Source of the DNA: an uncultured Spirochaetaceae bacterium
Lineage (GTDB): Bacteria; Spirochaetota; Spirochaetia; Sphaerochaetales; Sphaerochaetaceae
Length of the DNA stretch: 33,216 nucleotides
Assembly: GCA_944389085.1 (NCBI GenBank)
Contig: CALXLB010000095.1
Location: forward strand, 1-33,216
Direction: 5' to 3'
In this document: one piece after another, positions 1 to 7,887 of the stretch
Position numbering within the stretch: position 1 is the stretch's first letter
Layout of the letters: each line of letters begins with the position of its first letter
The notes under the pieces: model-generated
The model's input: the letters and a program-made list of their open reading frames with translations, nothing else
Database searches by the model: none
Told to the model about the DNA's origin: nothing
Translations under genes and position numbers: made by a program

Positions 1-256
1 GAGGTTCTCGGCCTGTTTAAGGATATAAAAGATCTCCGCCGTCCAAAAGCCAAAAGGTAAAGCGGAGATATCTTCGTTAATCTGAGGCCGCCGTCTTGCT
101 GGCGACTCTTTCTATAATCATAATACAGCCCAAATGCTCAAACAGTCAACGAAGCTTGTAATTTCATATTCTCTCTTTGTTCTTTCTATGTTGATGATTC
201 TCGAATGCTCTTATATTTGGAACATTACATGTTTCATTACAAATGATACAATATTT
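1..256. other. Left-edge intergenic or partial-gene region
   Basis: No complete gene is visible. Frame 1 is open from the window edge to a TAA at 58-60 (19 codons, ending RRPKAKR) and could be the tail of a gene outside the window, but it is too short to identify. An 8-bp inverted repeat (atctccgc 32-39 with gcggagat 62-69) spans that stop. It has a 22-nt loop and no T-run, so it is not a convincing terminator. The rest, up to the end of the XRE gene, is AT-rich with nothing recognisable. Confidence 0.3.
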
Positions 257-529
257 TTATTGGATAAACCTTAAAGCTGGAATATTGAAGATTTCGGAGA
301 GCTTCGTACACATCATCTTGCTGATTGGCTTCCTGTCATTTTCAAAATCGTTGACGAGCTCTCCAGTTGTTCCAAGTATTCCTGCAAGTTCAGCCTGACT
401 CATTCCTTTCAACTTGCGATAGAAACGGAGAGTTCTGCCAGGAGTATCCTTTGCAGCCTGCTCTTTGTACCAATCCATATCCTCGACGTTCATCATGTCA
501 TCAGGCTCAGTCTCTTTATTACCTGTCAC
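257..529 (-). CDS. XRE-family helix-turn-helix protein (antitoxin-like)
   Basis: A 90-aa protein with a Cro/C1-type HTH in the C-terminal two thirds (FYRKLKGMSQAELAGILG, then a recognition-helix region and FENDRKPISK). It closely resembles the C-terminal part of the antitoxin at 7108-7470: both have [D/T]DW, FYRKL, QAEL, ISK and LS.IF....RFI in the same order, so they are paralogues. It lacks about 40 N-terminal residues present in that protein. The start is uncertain. GTG at 529 has an AAGGAG about 12 nt upstream, and ATG codons a dozen residues later lack a clear ribosome site. It lies downstream of a truncated DUF1016 gene on the same strand, and no toxin gene is recognisable beside it. 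The DNA-binding role is inferred from the family. It may be an orphan antitoxin or a degraded toxin-antitoxin remnant. Confidence 0.7.
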   Translation of the reverse strand: MTGNKETEPDDMMNVEDMDWYKEQAAKDTPGRTLRFYRKLKGMSQAELAGILGTTGELVNDFENDRKPISKMMCTKLSEIFNIPALRFIQ

Positions 530-585
530 TGTGGCTTACTACTCCTTGTCTTTTTTCTTCCCAGTCCTCAATGAATGACTGGACT

Positions 586-984
586 TCATCTCCCAGTGCA
601 TTCCCTCTCATAGAAGCTACACTTATTGTCATCAGAGATTATCAGAAGCTCACAGTAATGAGACCAACTCAATTTAACAGACAGTGTCTGTTGATTTGGA
701 TAGGCAAGGAATAGGCGGCGCATGAACTGAAGATTTGAAATAGAAAAGCCATTTCCAAGTTCTGCCTTGAGACGTTTTGATATATGCTTCAACGTCTGTT
801 CTCCATACTGTGCCCTTTCCTGATTCTTCTGCTCATCCTCAACAATGAGTCTCCCGATATTCCAGTAAGCTGCAAGCATCTCAGTATTGACGCTACGTAC
901 AATATTTTTACGAGAGGTGATGATTATCTCCTTGATGCTTTCTATAAGGCTGTTTCCATTCACTGTGATATCGGCTTTTGCCAT
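586..984 (-). pseudogene. Truncated DUF1016 (YhcG-like) N-terminal domain
   Basis: This 132-aa ORF carries the N-terminal DUF1016 domain: AYWNIGRLIVEDEQ, then GNGFSISNLQFMRRLF, then LSWSHYCELL and SFYERE, all hallmark stretches of the YhcG family. Family members are usually near 340 aa, with a PD-(D/E)XK nuclease domain following. Here the reading frame ends four residues after SFYERE (ECTGR then TGA), so the nuclease half is absent. The start ATG at 984 has an AGGAG upstream. The remaining sequence up to the XRE gene, read in another frame, gives a 30-codon ORF (519-611) that does not resemble the missing domain. This points to a deletion join and not a simple frameshift. The gene start is only about 25 bp from the inferred left end of the TnpB element. 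The remnant is probably non-functional. Confidence 0.65.
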
Positions 985-1378
985 TCTTGAATCTCCTGAT
1001 TCTGATTTTACGTAGTAGCCTACAAACTATGCAAGGCGTGTTATTTCTGGGTACGCTGTAGTGCCCATAGAAGGAGGGGAAATCAGACATTTCTGTCTCA
1101 CTTCCCCGTCTATTCTGGAAGTTATAAAAATCTGCCGGAAACCCATATCCTTGGTTATGGGATGTGAGGTATCCGTACTATAATAATTACTGATGGTATA
1201 TAGCGTTCAGAAGAAGCCGAAAGGTAACTACAGCATAATCAGCCACAAGCATCCTGAAAGGCTTTTTGCCCTGCTCACTCCTCGCTTTACAAGGGGCAGC
1301 ACAGCCATCAGGAAGGTTTCTTCCGCCAACCGCGAACCATCTGCAATCGCGTTCCGTCAGAAACTCGGGAAGCTCGAG
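985..1378. other. Left end and leader of the TnpB element
   Basis: This non-coding stretch lies between the DUF1016 start and the preferred tnpB start. TTAC at 1008-1011 could be the target/TAM-side tetranucleotide seen at the left of IS608-type elements. Just inside are a short hairpin (gtag...ctac, 1012-1023) and an imperfect one (gggtac...gtgccc) near 1050-1070. IS200/IS605 elements carry such subterminal hairpins. The frame upstream of the tnpB ATG stays open back to 1193, but its translation does not resemble a TnpB N-terminus. Confidence 0.35.
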
Positions 1379-2569
1379 ATGGAATACCTCTATGAGCGCA
1401 AGCAGTGCACCCTTACCGTAAAGCTCCGCAACGATGAGGATTTCGCATTCCTCAATGTCCGCATAGACATCTGCGGAGCGATATGGAATGCAGGATGCAC
1501 CATAATGCGCGAGTACTATAAGAACACCGGCAAGACGATGACGAAGGCGATGCTCTACAGCCAGCTTGGCGAGATGAGGAAGCATACGCCATCATGGCAG
1601 CTCGTGTATTCGCAGACGGTACAGCAGATAGCCGACAGGATACTCGCCGGCTACGGGCTTTTCTTCACGAATATCGAGAAGAAGAGAAACGGTGCTAAAC
1701 TGAAATGTTCTCCACCTAAATGCCATAAGATCCGGAAACAGAAGTCGATGACATTCAAACAGTATGGCAAAGGATTCCGGTTCACGGGCAATGGTGAGGT
1801 AACGATACAGGGAAGGAAGTTCAGGTATTACGATTCATATGACGGACTATTGGAACACGTGAACGTCCATACGATGACAGTGAAGAGGAACAGCCTCGGC
1901 GAGATATTCCTATACATCACATGCGCTGCCGATACCAAGGGTGAGATCTGGGGAGGCAGGGCTGCGGTGGGGATGGATTTCGGGCTGAAGCGGTTTCTGA
2001 CGCTGTCGGACGGCACGGCAATCGATTCTCCGCAGTTGTATAAGGAATACCTGAATGAGATAAGGAAGCTCAGCAGGAAGCTCTCGAGGCGGCAAGGCGG
2101 AAAACCCGGCGAGAAGTGGTCCAAGGGATATAAGAAAGCCCTTGAGGAACTGGCGAGGCTTCATCTGAAGATAGCGAACCAGCGTAAGGACTGGTTCTAC
2201 AAGCTTGCCAGGGAGCTCTGCAAGAGGTATCACACGATATGCATCGAGGACCTGAATATAAAGGCGATGCAGATGCATAAGGACTGGGGGCGCAAGGTCA
2301 GCGACCTTGCATTCTCGGAATTCGTGAAGATAGTGGAAAGCACTGCCGAGAAGTTCAGGACCACGGTCGTGAAGATCGGTACATTCTTCCAGTCGTCGAA
2401 GACATGCAGCTGCTGCGGGCATGTGCACGAGCATCTGGATCTCAAGGACAGGGTCTATGTATGTGAGGAATGCGGTTTCGCAATTGACCGCAATCTGAAT
2501 GCAGCGATAAATATCTTCAGGGAAGGACTGAGGATACTCGAAGAAGAGATGGCAGGGAAAACTGCCTGA
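1379..2569 (+). CDS. tnpB: TnpB, RNA-guided RuvC-like nuclease
   Basis: A 396-aa protein from the ATG at 1379. That start is chosen because MEYLYERKQCTLTVKLRNDED looks like the usual TnpB N-terminus and a GGGAAG precedes it; the frame stays open upstream to 1193 without family resemblance. All three RuvC catalytic acids are visible: D200 in GMDFGLKRF, E290 in ICIEDLNIK and D370 in AIDRNLNAA. A zinc finger (CSCC near 343-346, CEEC near 361-364) lies between the second and third. Family members cut DNA guided by an omega-RNA made from the right end of their own element and help retain the transposon. Length and motifs suggest an active enzyme. The zinc finger rules out the degenerate, RuvC-dead TnpB relatives. 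Confidence 0.9.
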   Translation: MEYLYERKQCTLTVKLRNDEDFAFLNVRIDICGAIWNAGCTIMREYYKNTGKTMTKAMLYSQLGEMRKHTPSWQLVYSQTVQQIADRILAGYGLFFTNIEKKRNGAKLKCSPPKCHKIRKQKSMTFKQYGKGFRFTGNGEVTIQGRKFRYYDSYDGLLEHVNVHTMTVKRNSLGEIFLYITCAADTKGEIWGGRAAVGMDFGLKRFLTLSDGTAIDSPQLYKEYLNEIRKLSRKLSRRQGGKPGEKWSKGYKKALEELARLHLKIANQRKDWFYKLARELCKRYHTICIEDLNIKAMQMHKDWGRKVSDLAFSEFVKIVESTAEKFRTTVVKIGTFFQSSKTCSCCGHVHEHLDLKDRVYVCEECGFAIDRNLNAAINIFREGLRILEEEMAGKTA

Positions 2570-2698
2570 TGTGATAACTGAGGGTGGGCATTACCCTCAT
2601 GCCCGCTAAGCCCTGTAAGACCATGCTGGGAGTGCATGGCATTCCTGTGGCAGGGGTTTGGGCAGGAACCCCCTGGCCTTGGCCGGGGAGTATGTCAA
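2570..2698 (+). ncRNA. Putative omega-RNA scaffold at the TnpB right end
   Basis: The segment after the tnpB stop is densely structured. A 7-bp hairpin (2579-2585 with 93-99) has a loop, gggcat 2586-2591, that can pair perfectly with atgccc 2599-2604, giving an H-type pseudoknot. Further hairpins are ccatgc/gcatgg (2621-2626 with 2634-2639) and ggggtt/aacccc (2653-2658 with 2667-2672), plus a tight GGCC-tt-GGCC (2675-2684). Known omega-RNAs come from exactly this position, often start inside the tnpB 3' end and contain a pseudoknot. The guide would be read from sequence just right of the element. The 5' end and the exact 3' boundary cannot be set from sequence alone. Confidence 0.5.
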
Positions 2699-2716
2699 AA
2701 GTACGTGATATTCCTC

Positions 2717-4531
2717 TTAATCAGATAGTCCTGTCATGCCCATGTATAGTTTGTAATACAGTCCTTTTTGCCTCATCAGCTCATCATGGCTGCCTCGCTC
2801 CGTTATTTTTCCATGTTCGAGTACCATGATTGCATCAGCGTTGTGTACTGTTGATAGTCTGTGTGCTATGACAAAAACCGTTCGACCTTTCATGAGCTTG
2901 TTCATCCCTTTTTCGATAAGGTCCTCGGTCCTTGTGTCTATAGAAGATGTAGCTTCATCGAGGATAATTACAGGAGGATCTGCAACAGCAGCCCGCGCAA
3001 TTGCCAACAGCTGCCTCTGCCCATGAGACAGTTCTGTACCATCGTTTGTAATCATGGTGTCATAGCCATTAGGTAGACGTCGTATGAATGAGTCAGCATT
3101 AGCCGTGATTGCAGCCTCCATGATTTCATCATCTGTAGCATCAAGCTTCCCAAAACGAATATTGTCCCTTATAGTCCCCGTAAAGAGATGGGTGTCCTGA
3201 AGAACCATTGCAAGTGAATGCCTGAGGTCTGCTTTCTTTATATCTCTTACATCGATGCCATCGAACAAAACAGAACCTGTGTCTACATCATAAAACCTGT
3301 TTATAAGATTTGTGATAGTGGTCTTTCCTGCACCTGTAGAGCCAACGAAGGCTATCATCTGCCCTGGATGAGCATAAAGTGAGATATTCTTCAGTACTGG
3401 ATGTGACTTTTTATAGCTGAATACAACATTCTCGAATTTTACCTCTCCTCGAAGTGGTACTGTGCTGCCGTCAGCTTTCTTCCAGTTCCACCCGTTTTCC
3501 TTCGACTTCTCAAGTATCACATTTCCTTCATCAGTTTCACTTTCCTCATCCAGCACAGAGAAGATCCGCTCAGCACCAGCAAGTGCAGAGAGAAGAAAAC
3601 TCGTCTGCTGGGTAAAGCTGTTTATAGGGCCAATAGCCTCTCTGACAAAGATAAGATAGCTTGCAAGGCTTCCGGGATCCGTCCATCCCATAACAGCCAT
3701 CAGGCCTCCGATGAAGGCTACAAGCGCATAATTGAAGTATGAGATGCTGGCAACTGCAGGGACCATTGTAGCTGCATATGTCTGAGCAGCAGTTCCTGCT
3801 TTGCGAAGAGCTTCATTTCGTTCCTCGAAGTCATTTATGTTTTCATTCTCATGGCAGAAGACCTTAATGACTTTCTGTCCTGCAACCATTTCCTGTATAT
3901 AACCATCAAGCTCTCCAAGCTTAGCCTGCCTTTCGGTGTAGTACTTCTTGCTTCGCTTGCCGCTGAAACGAACATAGATGAACATCCCCACATAAGCAAT
4001 AGCCATTAAAAAGGATAGCCTCCAATTGAGGATGATGATCAGCAACAGCGTTCCTGTTATCTGAATAAAGCTCTTTATGACAGTTGAGAAGCTATTATTC
4101 ATCGCATCAGAGATGGTATCTACATCGTTTGTATAGACGCTCATCACATCGCCATACCTATGCGTGTCAAAGAATGAGAGAGGCAGAGTTTCCATATGGC
4201 AAAAAAGATCGTGGCGTATATCATACACAACTTTCTGCGCAGAACGTGCGATGATCTGCGAATACCCGAATGAGGCGATTACTCCAATAACGTAGAGGCA
4301 TGCTGTGAACATAACTCCCTGAAAGAGAGTGGATAAACCTCCCCCATCCAGAATCCCGTTCACAACAGGTTTGATCATATATGTTCCAAGCAAGTCGCAG
4401 GATGCATACAGAAGGACAAGAAGTCCGCCAGCTATGAATGAGTACTTTTCCCGCCCAAGATATCCTAAGAGATGCTTTACGGTATATTTCAGGTTCTTTG
4501 GTCCATTAGAGCTGAACTTATTGCGAGACAT
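2717..4531 (-). CDS. ABC exporter half-transporter, canonical-site subunit
   Basis: A 604-aa type IV ABC exporter half: six-helix transmembrane domain, then a nucleotide-binding domain. Visible motifs are Walker A GSTGAGKTT (397-405), signature LSHGQ (501-505, with H in place of the usual G), Walker B with catalytic glutamate in ILDEATSSID (E526) and switch histidine in IAHRLSTV (H557). The start at 4531 (MSRNKF) has AGGAGG five nt upstream. The gene overlaps the 3' end of its partner by 14 nt, so translation is probably coupled. The partner has a degenerate catalytic site, so the two should form a heterodimer like TM287/288, LmrCD or BmrCD, exporting drugs, lipids or peptides. The substrate cannot be told from sequence. 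Confidence 0.9.
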   Translation of the reverse strand: MSRNKFSSNGPKNLKYTVKHLLGYLGREKYSFIAGGLLVLLYASCDLLGTYMIKPVVNGILDGGGLSTLFQGVMFTACLYVIGVIASFGYSQIIARSAQKVVYDIRHDLFCHMETLPLSFFDTHRYGDVMSVYTNDVDTISDAMNNSFSTVIKSFIQITGTLLLIIILNWRLSFLMAIAYVGMFIYVRFSGKRSKKYYTERQAKLGELDGYIQEMVAGQKVIKVFCHENENINDFEERNEALRKAGTAAQTYAATMVPAVASISYFNYALVAFIGGLMAVMGWTDPGSLASYLIFVREAIGPINSFTQQTSFLLSALAGAERIFSVLDEESETDEGNVILEKSKENGWNWKKADGSTVPLRGEVKFENVVFSYKKSHPVLKNISLYAHPGQMIAFVGSTGAGKTTITNLINRFYDVDTGSVLFDGIDVRDIKKADLRHSLAMVLQDTHLFTGTIRDNIRFGKLDATDDEIMEAAITANADSFIRRLPNGYDTMITNDGTELSHGQRQLLAIARAAVADPPVIILDEATSSIDTRTEDLIEKGMNKLMKGRTVFVIAHRLSTVHNADAIMVLEHGKITERGSHDELMRQKGLYYKLYMGMTGLSD

Positions 4532-6257
4532 CATAGCCTCCTTTGAGTTGAGCTTCATAAATCTCTCGGTAAATCCGGCTTTTCTCCATCATCTCGTCAG
4601 GGCGTCCGATACTCTCTATGTGTCCATCAGCAAGAACGATAACCTTATCCGCAGATGCGACTGATGAAATACGCTCAGCAATGAATATCTTGGTGCATTC
4701 TTTAATTCCCATCAGTCCTTCCCGTATACGGCGCTCCGTGTCTGTATCAACAGCGCTCGTCGAGTCATCGAAGATTATAATCTTCGGCTTTGAAAGCAGC
4801 GTACGGGCTATAGAGAGCCGTTGTTTCTGCCCGCCTGATACATTCACTCCTCCCTGTCCAAGGTTATAGTCGAGAGTACCTGGAAATGAGCGTACGAAAT
4901 CATCTGCTGCCGCAATCTTAAGCACGTTCCAGATCTCATCATCGCTTGCTTCCTTGTTTCCCCATTTCATATTGTCCCTGATGGTTCCAGAGAAAAGCAT
5001 GTTCTTCTGAAGCACAATTCCGACGCTGCGGCGTAAAGATGAAAGAGAGTAATCACGGACATCGGAGCCCCCGACAACAACAGCTCCGGAAGAAACATCA
5101 TAAAGGCGTGGTATGAGCTGCACAAGGGATGACTTGCCACTGCCAGTCCCTCCAAGTATACCGACAGTCTCTCCAGCTTCAATACTGAATGAGATATCTG
5201 AGAGAGTGTATTCCTTTGCTTTTGAGGAATACCTGAAAAAGACATTTCTGAACTCGATGCTTCCATCTTTCACTTCTTCAAGAGGGTTTTCACTTTCCTC
5301 AAGCGATGGAGCAGACTCAAGTACTTCTACGATTCTGTGCGCTGAGGCAAGTGAACGAGTTAAGAGCATGAATACGTTTGAAATCAACATCAGCGAATTC
5401 AGCACCTGCATAACGTAGCTAAGGAAACCCGTGAGTTCTCCCACTTCGAGCTGGAATGAAATCATCTTCTCTCCGCCAAACCACATGATCAGGATGATTG
5501 CCGTATACATAATAATCAGAAATGCTGGCATATTCAGAACTGCTATGCTGTTCGTCTTCATTCCGAGATATCGGAGGTTATCATTAGCGGAATCGAAGAG
5601 ATCTTCCGCGTACTCTTCCCTTACAAATGCCTTTACAGTTCTTATTGCTCTCAAATTTTCTTCAACTGATTCGTTTACCCTGTCTATAGCTTTCTGGCAT
5701 AGTGAATACAGTGGAGCTACACGGCTTATGATCAGAAACAGTACTATTCCAAGTATTGGAGCTAGAACGATGAAAATCAGAGCAAGTTCCGCATTCATCG
5801 TGAAGGACAGAATGACACCGAGAATCAGCAGCATCGGGCTTCTGACAAGAGGTCTAAGACCGCTACTTATGGCATTTTGCATCACGGTTGCATCGCTTGT
5901 AAGTCTTGTGACAAGAGAGGATGTCTCGAATCTATCGATATCAGAAAAAGAGTATGACTGAAGCTTTCTGTATTCAGCTTTCCTTATTTCAGCACCCCAT
6001 CCATAGGCAGCTCTTGCGGCGAAGCGGGCGTATAGAATACCAGTAGTGAGAGCGAGAAGCGCGCAGAGTATCATCTGCAGCCCTTTTACAGTCATGTACC
6101 CTATATCTTTGGTCATAACACCATAATCGATAAGGTCTGCAATCATGACAGGGATGAATAGTTCTAACGATGTCTCGATAGCTACAAATAGCATCGCGAT
6201 AAAAAAGTCCTTCCTATATTTTCCAAGAAGCGCAAAGAGGCGCTTAAGGTCATTCAT
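4518..6257 (-). CDS. ABC exporter half-transporter, degenerate-site subunit
   Basis: A 579-aa half-transporter, first gene of a two-gene operon. The membrane domain is followed by Walker A GGTGSGKSS (369-377), a canonical signature VSGGQ near 474, and Walker B FDDSTSAVD in which aspartate (about 498) replaces the catalytic glutamate. The switch histidine is replaced by glutamate in IAERISSV (about 528). These two losses are the pattern of the non-catalytic site in heterodimeric exporters, and the partner carries intact residues. The ATG at 6257 (MNDLKRLFALLG) is preferred because GGAGG sits eight nt upstream; a TTG five codons earlier is the alternative. No regulator gene adjoins it. The large upstream gap contains palindromes that could be operators. 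Confidence 0.9.
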   Translation of the reverse strand: MNDLKRLFALLGKYRKDFFIAMLFVAIETSLELFIPVMIADLIDYGVMTKDIGYMTVKGLQMILCALLALTTGILYARFAARAAYGWGAEIRKAEYRKLQSYSFSDIDRFETSSLVTRLTSDATVMQNAISSGLRPLVRSPMLLILGVILSFTMNAELALIFIVLAPILGIVLFLIISRVAPLYSLCQKAIDRVNESVEENLRAIRTVKAFVREEYAEDLFDSANDNLRYLGMKTNSIAVLNMPAFLIIMYTAIILIMWFGGEKMISFQLEVGELTGFLSYVMQVLNSLMLISNVFMLLTRSLASAHRIVEVLESAPSLEESENPLEEVKDGSIEFRNVFFRYSSKAKEYTLSDISFSIEAGETVGILGGTGSGKSSLVQLIPRLYDVSSGAVVVGGSDVRDYSLSSLRRSVGIVLQKNMLFSGTIRDNMKWGNKEASDDEIWNVLKIAAADDFVRSFPGTLDYNLGQGGVNVSGGQKQRLSIARTLLSKPKIIIFDDSTSAVDTDTERRIREGLMGIKECTKIFIAERISSVASADKVIVLADGHIESIGRPDEMMEKSRIYREIYEAQLKGGYDVSQ

Positions 6258-6570
6258 CGCAAATGCCTCCAAAAATATTCGTCATGAGTAAAAGAGGCAG
6301 GGCACTCTCCTTTCTTGCCATAATTATCGAATTTTCAGCAAAACCTTTCTGCAATAACATGGCAATCAGACGTACTACAATTCTTGCTACAATCAGGAAT
6401 GAATCAACAATAGCACTCTGGTTTATCCTTCTGGTTTCGGAGTTTGTTTCGATAATCATGCAAATATTATACTTCATCATACACATCCATCAAAAATTAT
6501 CTTTTATTCACAAGTGGTAACTATTTTGGATTAGTGTTCACATAGATCTGAAGGAAATGCGGCATTAGAT

Positions 6571-6595
6571 AAGATAAATAGAGAATGTTTATCTT
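6571..6595. promoter_or_regulatory. 8-bp inverted repeat, possible operator
   Basis: aagataaa (6571-6578) and tttatctt (6588-6595) are perfect inverted halves separated by 9 bp, a geometry typical of dimeric regulators. A T-run next to the hairpin is absent on the plus strand, so a terminator is less likely. Confidence 0.3.
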
Positions 6596-6617
6596 AAAAA
6601 TAATCTTTTGTTGTATA

Positions 6618-6631
6618 ACATGTTAACATGT
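6618..6631. promoter_or_regulatory. 14-bp perfect palindrome, possible operator
   Basis: ACATGTTAACATGT is fully self-complementary and lies about 190 bp upstream of the toxin-antitoxin locus, in the shared control region with the ABC exporter. XRE-type antitoxins commonly bind short palindromes, so autoregulation of the locus is possible but unproven. Confidence 0.3.
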
Positions 6632-6822
6632 GTACGTTATTTCCATTGGAAAGACGTATTGTTAACAGCCTTTGTAAACGAATCTTCTTGTTCTCATTGC
6701 CGTTAGAAAAGCAGCATAGTAGCTATGATTATGGCATTAGAAGATTCTAACAGCGGTGGAAACCACAGCCTGATGCGACCAAGCATATTGTAAGTACATT
6801 GACCACCGCGAAATTATCCTTG

Positions 6823-7139
6823 ATGAAAGTGATTCCATTTGATGAGTACACAATTATAGTGTACCAATTTAGTATGGAATACAAGGTTGCAATGACAAAA
6901 GCATCTTCAAAGAATACACAGAATCTCGGGCACAAGGAAAAACTTGTACTTGCCCGTCTTCTGATGGACATAGAGGAAAGCGGGCCTATGCAACCGAAGT
7001 ATTCGAACTTCAGCAAACTAGGAACGGATAGATACCACTCTTTCAGAGCTATCATCATGTGGCATGCTGGTACAACGAGAATGGTACTTATAAGGTAGAG
7101 GTGTATTATGTTGGTAGTCGTGAAGCAGCCCCATATTAA
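6823..7139 (+). pseudogene. Frameshifted RelE/HigB-like toxin gene
   Basis: From ATG 6823 the frame reads MKVIPFDEYTIIVYQ..., then LARLLMDIEESGPMQ, YSNFSKLGTDRYHSFRA, and then derails to stop at 7098. Reading one base back from about 7050, the other frame continues YHHVACWYNENGTYKVEVYYVGSREAAPY (in two pieces: 7050-7091 and on to TAA 7137-7139). That is the characteristic end (V.VYYVG..E.APY) of the 'cytotoxic translational repressor' RelE/HigB-like toxins. One missing base, probably a T in GCT-TAT, explains the break. No slippery heptamer is present, so programmed frameshifting is unlikely. The antitoxin gene starts inside the toxin's last codons, the usual toxin-first arrangement. No good ribosome site precedes 6823. 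A sequencing error is the other explanation. Confidence 0.7.
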
Positions 7140-7470
7140 CAATTTTACAATCCAAGGTACTATCTCCGATAAGGATCTTCAGTTCCTCAAGAATCATTTC
7201 GGAGAAAGTCTTACCGTCAAGTACGATGAAGATCTTGTTGATTTCCATGATACTGATTGGTTTAGGGAAGTGGAACCAGAGCTTACACCTGCTTCCAATC
7301 TTGCTTTCTACCGCAAGCTCATGAAGATGACACAGGCAGAGCTTGGAGAAAAGCTCGGAGTCAGTAAGCAGGTGGTTTCCGACATGGAACATGAAAGAAG
7401 AGCAATCAGCAAGGCAATGGCAAAGGAACTTTCGAAGATCTTTGATGTGAGTGTAGAACGTTTCATCTGA
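7108..7470 (+). CDS. XRE-family antitoxin of a toxin-antitoxin pair
   Basis: A 120-aa protein with an N-terminal segment of about 50 residues and a C-terminal HTH (FYRKLMKMTQAELGEKLGVS, then VVSDMEHERRAISK, ending FDVSVERFI). ATG 7108 lies within the end of the toxin gene with a GAGGTG just upstream, so the two genes are translationally coupled. By family analogy it binds and neutralises the toxin and represses the operon. The reading frame is intact although the toxin's is broken, which is what one expects of a toxin-loss event tolerated by the host. It is paralogous to the XRE protein at 257-529. Confidence 0.8.
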   Translation: MLVVVKQPHINNFTIQGTISDKDLQFLKNHFGESLTVKYDEDLVDFHDTDWFREVEPELTPASNLAFYRKLMKMTQAELGEKLGVSKQVVSDMEHERRAISKAMAKELSKIFDVSVERFI

Positions 7471-7524
7471 GATTTTACGCTATTACGACAAATGCATTTT
7501 TGAGATTTACGAAGACACATCAAA

Positions 7525-7860
7525 GTGGTTTTCAAGTTTGCAATGTCAGTGAATGAGGCCATTCCGAATGGTTCAGAAGCGACTCATGAACAGTCCGCGA
7601 TTAGTCTGCGGACTGATAAAACAATCCATAAATCAGTTTCAAAAGAAGCTGTAAAAGCTGACATTCTTTCTTTTCTTCGGAATAACCATACAGCTTCTTA
7701 TCAGGAAATAAGCGATGCAGTAGGTGTTGTCAGAAGTACTGCAGGAAAATATATAAAAGAATTAGTGGAAGCTGGATTACTCAAACGAGAAGGAAATACC
7801 AGAGTCGGACACTGGAAAGTTCTTTATGCAATGTGTTCGTTTTTTATCTATCTGTGCTGA
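7525..7860 (+). pseudogene. C-terminal winged-helix remnant
   Basis: The last 60 or so codons form a clear winged-helix module: ADILSFLRNNHTASYQEISDAVGVV, then STAGKYIKELVEAGLLKREG and VGHWKVL. This is the usual C-terminal domain of AlbA_2/'putative DNA-binding domain' ATP-binding proteins and of some Fic proteins, which are 350-500 aa. Upstream there is only a short linker-like stretch and no ribosome site, and no AlbA or Fic core can be seen in any frame back to the antitoxin. I therefore read it as the tail of a decayed or deleted gene. A stand-alone small regulator is possible but less likely. Confidence 0.5.
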
Positions 7861-7887
7861 TTGCTATGTAGCACATCAGAATTAATG

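Larger units (their letters stand above)
1012..2698 (+). mobile_element. TnpB-only IS200/IS605-superfamily (IS1341-type) element
   Basis: A single intact tnpB is flanked by structured non-coding ends, and no Y1 transposase tnpA is seen. The boundaries are inferred: TTAC on the left (1008-1011) and TCAA on the right (2695-2698). These match the cleavage-site tetranucleotides known for IS608, but target specificity differs between elements. The right end holds several strong hairpins (see the omega-RNA entry). The element fits tightly between the DUF1016 start and the 3' end of the ABC exporter operon and disrupts neither. Movement would need a TnpA supplied elsewhere. Comparison with an empty site would fix the true ends. 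Confidence 0.5.
6258..6822. other. 565-bp intergenic region with palindromes
   Basis: This AT-rich spacer lies between the divergent ABC exporter operon and the toxin-antitoxin locus. Frames at 6250-6486 (minus) and 6263-6520 (plus) are open but hydrophobic, lack ribosome sites, partly overlap the exporter start and resemble nothing I know. Two dyads stand out and are listed separately. Promoters for both flanking operons should lie here, but I could not single out a convincing -35/-10 pair. Confidence 0.5.

Noticed and set aside
1-60. C-terminal end of a gene entering from the left
   Set aside because: Only 19 codons to a TAA; too short to support a gene call.
519-611. 30-codon minus-strand ORF (MRGNALGDEVQSFIEDWE...)
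   Set aside because: No family resemblance and no ribosome site; probably leftover sequence at the DUF1016 deletion join.
1193-1378. N-terminal extension of TnpB
   Set aside because: The 62 extra codons do not resemble TnpB, and the ATG at 1379 has a better ribosome site and the expected N-terminal sequence.
1910-2434. Long minus-strand frames inside tnpB, and similar antisense frames inside adhE, the ABC exporter, the GRE and GH127 genes
   Set aside because: They are shadows of genes with clear family motifs on the other strand.
6250-6520. Open frames on both strands upstream of the ABC exporter (possible MarR-like gene)
   Set aside because: Hydrophobic, no ribosome site, no recognisable HTH, and overlap with the exporter start.
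7040-7060. Programmed -1 frameshift in the toxin gene
   Set aside because: No X-XXY-YYZ slippery heptamer or downstream pseudoknot at the junction; a one-base deletion fits better.
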